This document shows, in pieces, positions 63,037-64,000 of a stretch of DNA of 64,000 bases; the stretch's first letter is position 1; the number at the start of each line of letters is the position of its first letter. Source of the DNA: Pseudomonadota bacterium (GTDB lineage: Bacteria; Pseudomonadota; Gammaproteobacteria; Burkholderiales; Methylophilaceae); assembly GCA_029556915.1 (NCBI GenBank), contig JAKQIT010000048.1:124001-188000 (forward strand), in the 5' to 3' direction. A model generated the notes under the pieces. It was given only the letters and a program-made list of their open reading frames with translations, had not been told where the DNA came from and did not search any database. The position numbers and the translations under genes are program-made.

Positions 63037-64000
63037 TTAGCTGATTTCAGGCGCTTTTAATTCGCTTAAATCCCAGCGCGGTTTTACGCTAAAACTATGG
63101 GTACTTTCAGCTAAGTTTTGCATAGCTTTTAAGCGCATTGCCTCTAATCGTAAAGCCCCGGCAAAAGCAATCATCGCACCGTTATCTGTGCAAAATTCTA
63201 AGCGTGGATAGCTGACTTTGCATAATTTGCGCTTGGTGGCGGCATTCAGCTTTTCGCGCAATTTGGCATTTGCGCCAACACCGCCAGAAACAATTAAATT
63301 ATCCAAGCCCGTTTCACGTAAAGCAGACATGCATTTGGTGGTGAGTAGTTCAGTGACAGCTTCTTGAAACTCCCAAGCGATGTCAGCCTTAGTCGCCAAA
63401 TCCAACACATCAGCCATACTGTGTTGGCCTCCGCGCTCAAGGCTTGCTGTACTCGGTGTACTATCTTCGCCATTCGCTTGTTGCCGCCTTGTCTGGCTTT
63501 CCCGTTGAGTTTGGCTTTCCGCCATTTGGTTGACGAGCGTTAAAACGGCCGTTTTTAAACCGCTAAAACTAAAATTTAGATCACCATTATTTAATAATGG
63601 GCGCGGTAATTTAAAGCGTGGTTTGCCAGACAGAGCAAGCTTTGCTAGCGCAGGTCCGCCGGGGTAGCCCAAACCGAGCAACTTGGCAGTTTTGTCAAAA
63701 GCTTCACCAGCGGCATCATCTAATGTATCGCCCAATAATTCATATTGCCCAATACCGTCCACACGCATGAGTTGCGAATGTCCACCAGAAACCAATAAAG
63801 CCACAAATGGGAAAGCGGGCGGGTTGTCTTCTAGCAGAGGCGCAAGCAAATGCCCTTCTAAGTGGTGTACACCAATCGTGGGGATATTCAAGGAAAAAGC
63901 CAGTGATTCAGCAAAGCTAGTGCCCACTAACAGTGCGCCAGATAAGCCCGGACCTTGCGTGTATGCAATGGCATCAATCTCTTTTAGCGTTTTTTTTGCG
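63037..64000 (-). CDS. tsaD: tRNA N6-adenosine threonylcarbamoyltransferase TsaD (N-terminus outside window)
   Basis: Kae1-family catalytic subunit for t6A37 in ANN-decoding tRNAs. The frame is open to the window edge and continues upstream of the apparent GTG at 63927 with [18 protein letters not shown], so the true start lies outside. The metal site HHLEGH, the nucleotide loops [32 protein letters not shown] and the late [12 protein letters not shown] are intact. Between about 63415 and 63530 the protein carries an extra hydrophilic stretch of some 30-40 residues ([14 protein letters not shown] ... LERGGQHS) not usual in TsaD; it is read through without a stop. Confidence 0.95.
   Translation of the reverse strand, partial: AKKTLKEIDAIAYTQGPGLSGALLVGTSFAESLAFSLNIPTIGVHHLEGHLLAPLLEDNPPAFPFVALLVSGGHSQLMRVDGIGQYELLGDTLDDAAGEAFDKTAKLLGLGYPGGPALAKLALSGKPRFKLPRPLLNNGDLNFSFSGLKTAVLTLVNQMAESQTQRESQTRRQQANGEDSTPSTASLERGGQHSMADVLDLATKADIAWEFQEAVTELLTTKCMSALRETGLDNLIVSGGVGANAKLREKLNAATKRKLCKVSYPRLEFCTDNGAMIAFAGALRLEAMRLKAMQNLAESTHSFSVKPRWDLSELKAPEIS
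63413..63496. repeat. Putative degenerate palindromic element inserted in frame in tsaD
   Basis: The segment opens with CATACTGTGTTG and closes with CGCCTTGTCTG; the same two words bracket the core of the 121-bp palindrome near yjbQ at nearly the same distance (58 versus 60 bases between). The middle also shares CTTGC...TAC...GGTGTA. It coincides with the extra hydrophilic part of TsaD. Confidence 0.5.

Noticed and set aside
1-64000. CRISPR arrays, tRNA or rRNA genes, complete insertion sequences or prophage genes
   Set aside because: I scanned the intergenic spacers and found no regularly spaced direct repeats, no cloverleaf with a TTC-type T-arm and CCA end, and no transposase or phage-structural reading frame. 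The repeats found are dispersed single hairpins, not arrays.

Overview
The window looks like chromosome from a moderately AT-rich betaproteobacterium. Gene order (mrcA divergent from pilMNOPQ-aroKB; glnA-DUF4124-ntrB-ntrC; uvrA divergent from an MFS gene and ssb; tol-pal-cpoB-queE-queC; rpsP-rimM-trmD-rplS) and a SoxYZ-like carrier of the quinoprotein-dehydrogenase type point to a methylotroph, most likely Methylophilaceae (Methylotenera-like). This placement is inferred from gene order and protein style, not from a 16S gene. No rRNA, tRNA, CRISPR array, prophage or complete insertion sequence was seen.

Layout: 1-2354 is the 3'-truncated PBP1A gene, divergent from the type IV pilus operon pilMNOPQ (2599-7605). 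aroK-aroB-dgt follow (7709-10433), then a porin with a long leader and a 2OG-Fe(II) oxygenase-like gene. A minus-strand nitrogen block (13106-17797) holds ntrC, ntrB, a DUF4124 gene and glnA, with a sigma-54 promoter and NtrC-type sites upstream of glnA. Next come rhodanese-aroE-mtgA-DUF456 (18062-20538), uvrA on the minus strand, MFS-ssb, and an isolated carbamoyltransferase gene (25973-27658).

From 27861 to 46308 the aspS-yebC-ruvCAB region is present but heavily expanded. Added genes are an Mrr-type nuclease and a VOC protein after aspS, the SoxYZ-like carrier behind a perfect CRP-type operator, yjbQ, yegQ, a CBS protein, a DMT transporter, a PD-(D/E)XK-like protein right after yebC, a membrane protein, a UbiA-family prenyltransferase between ruvC and ruvA, and a periplasmic/c-di-GMP sensory set between ruvA and ruvB. 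A 1348-residue DUF748/AsmA-like protein gene follows on the minus strand. ybgC-tolQRAB-pal-cpoB-queE-queC (50522-57437), rpsP-rimM-trmD-rplS, ogt-xerD, folB, plsY and 5'-truncated tsaD complete the window.

The most unusual signals are non-coding. A family of nine roughly 55-bp hairpin elements (a CCCGAGAGA box, an AT-rich spacer, then an imperfect palindrome) sits almost only between convergent genes. One copy has its hairpin flipped relative to the box and one is expanded into a nested palindrome. A separate 121-bp near-complete palindrome lies between yjbQ and yegQ. A degenerate relative of it appears to be inserted in frame in tsaD, giving TsaD an extra hydrophilic loop. Another intergenic block after xerD carries a perfect 13-bp stem and resembles a widespread unexplained proteobacterial sequence. 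Ribosomal protein bS16 carries an unusual tail of about 80 Ala/Lys/Glu-rich residues.
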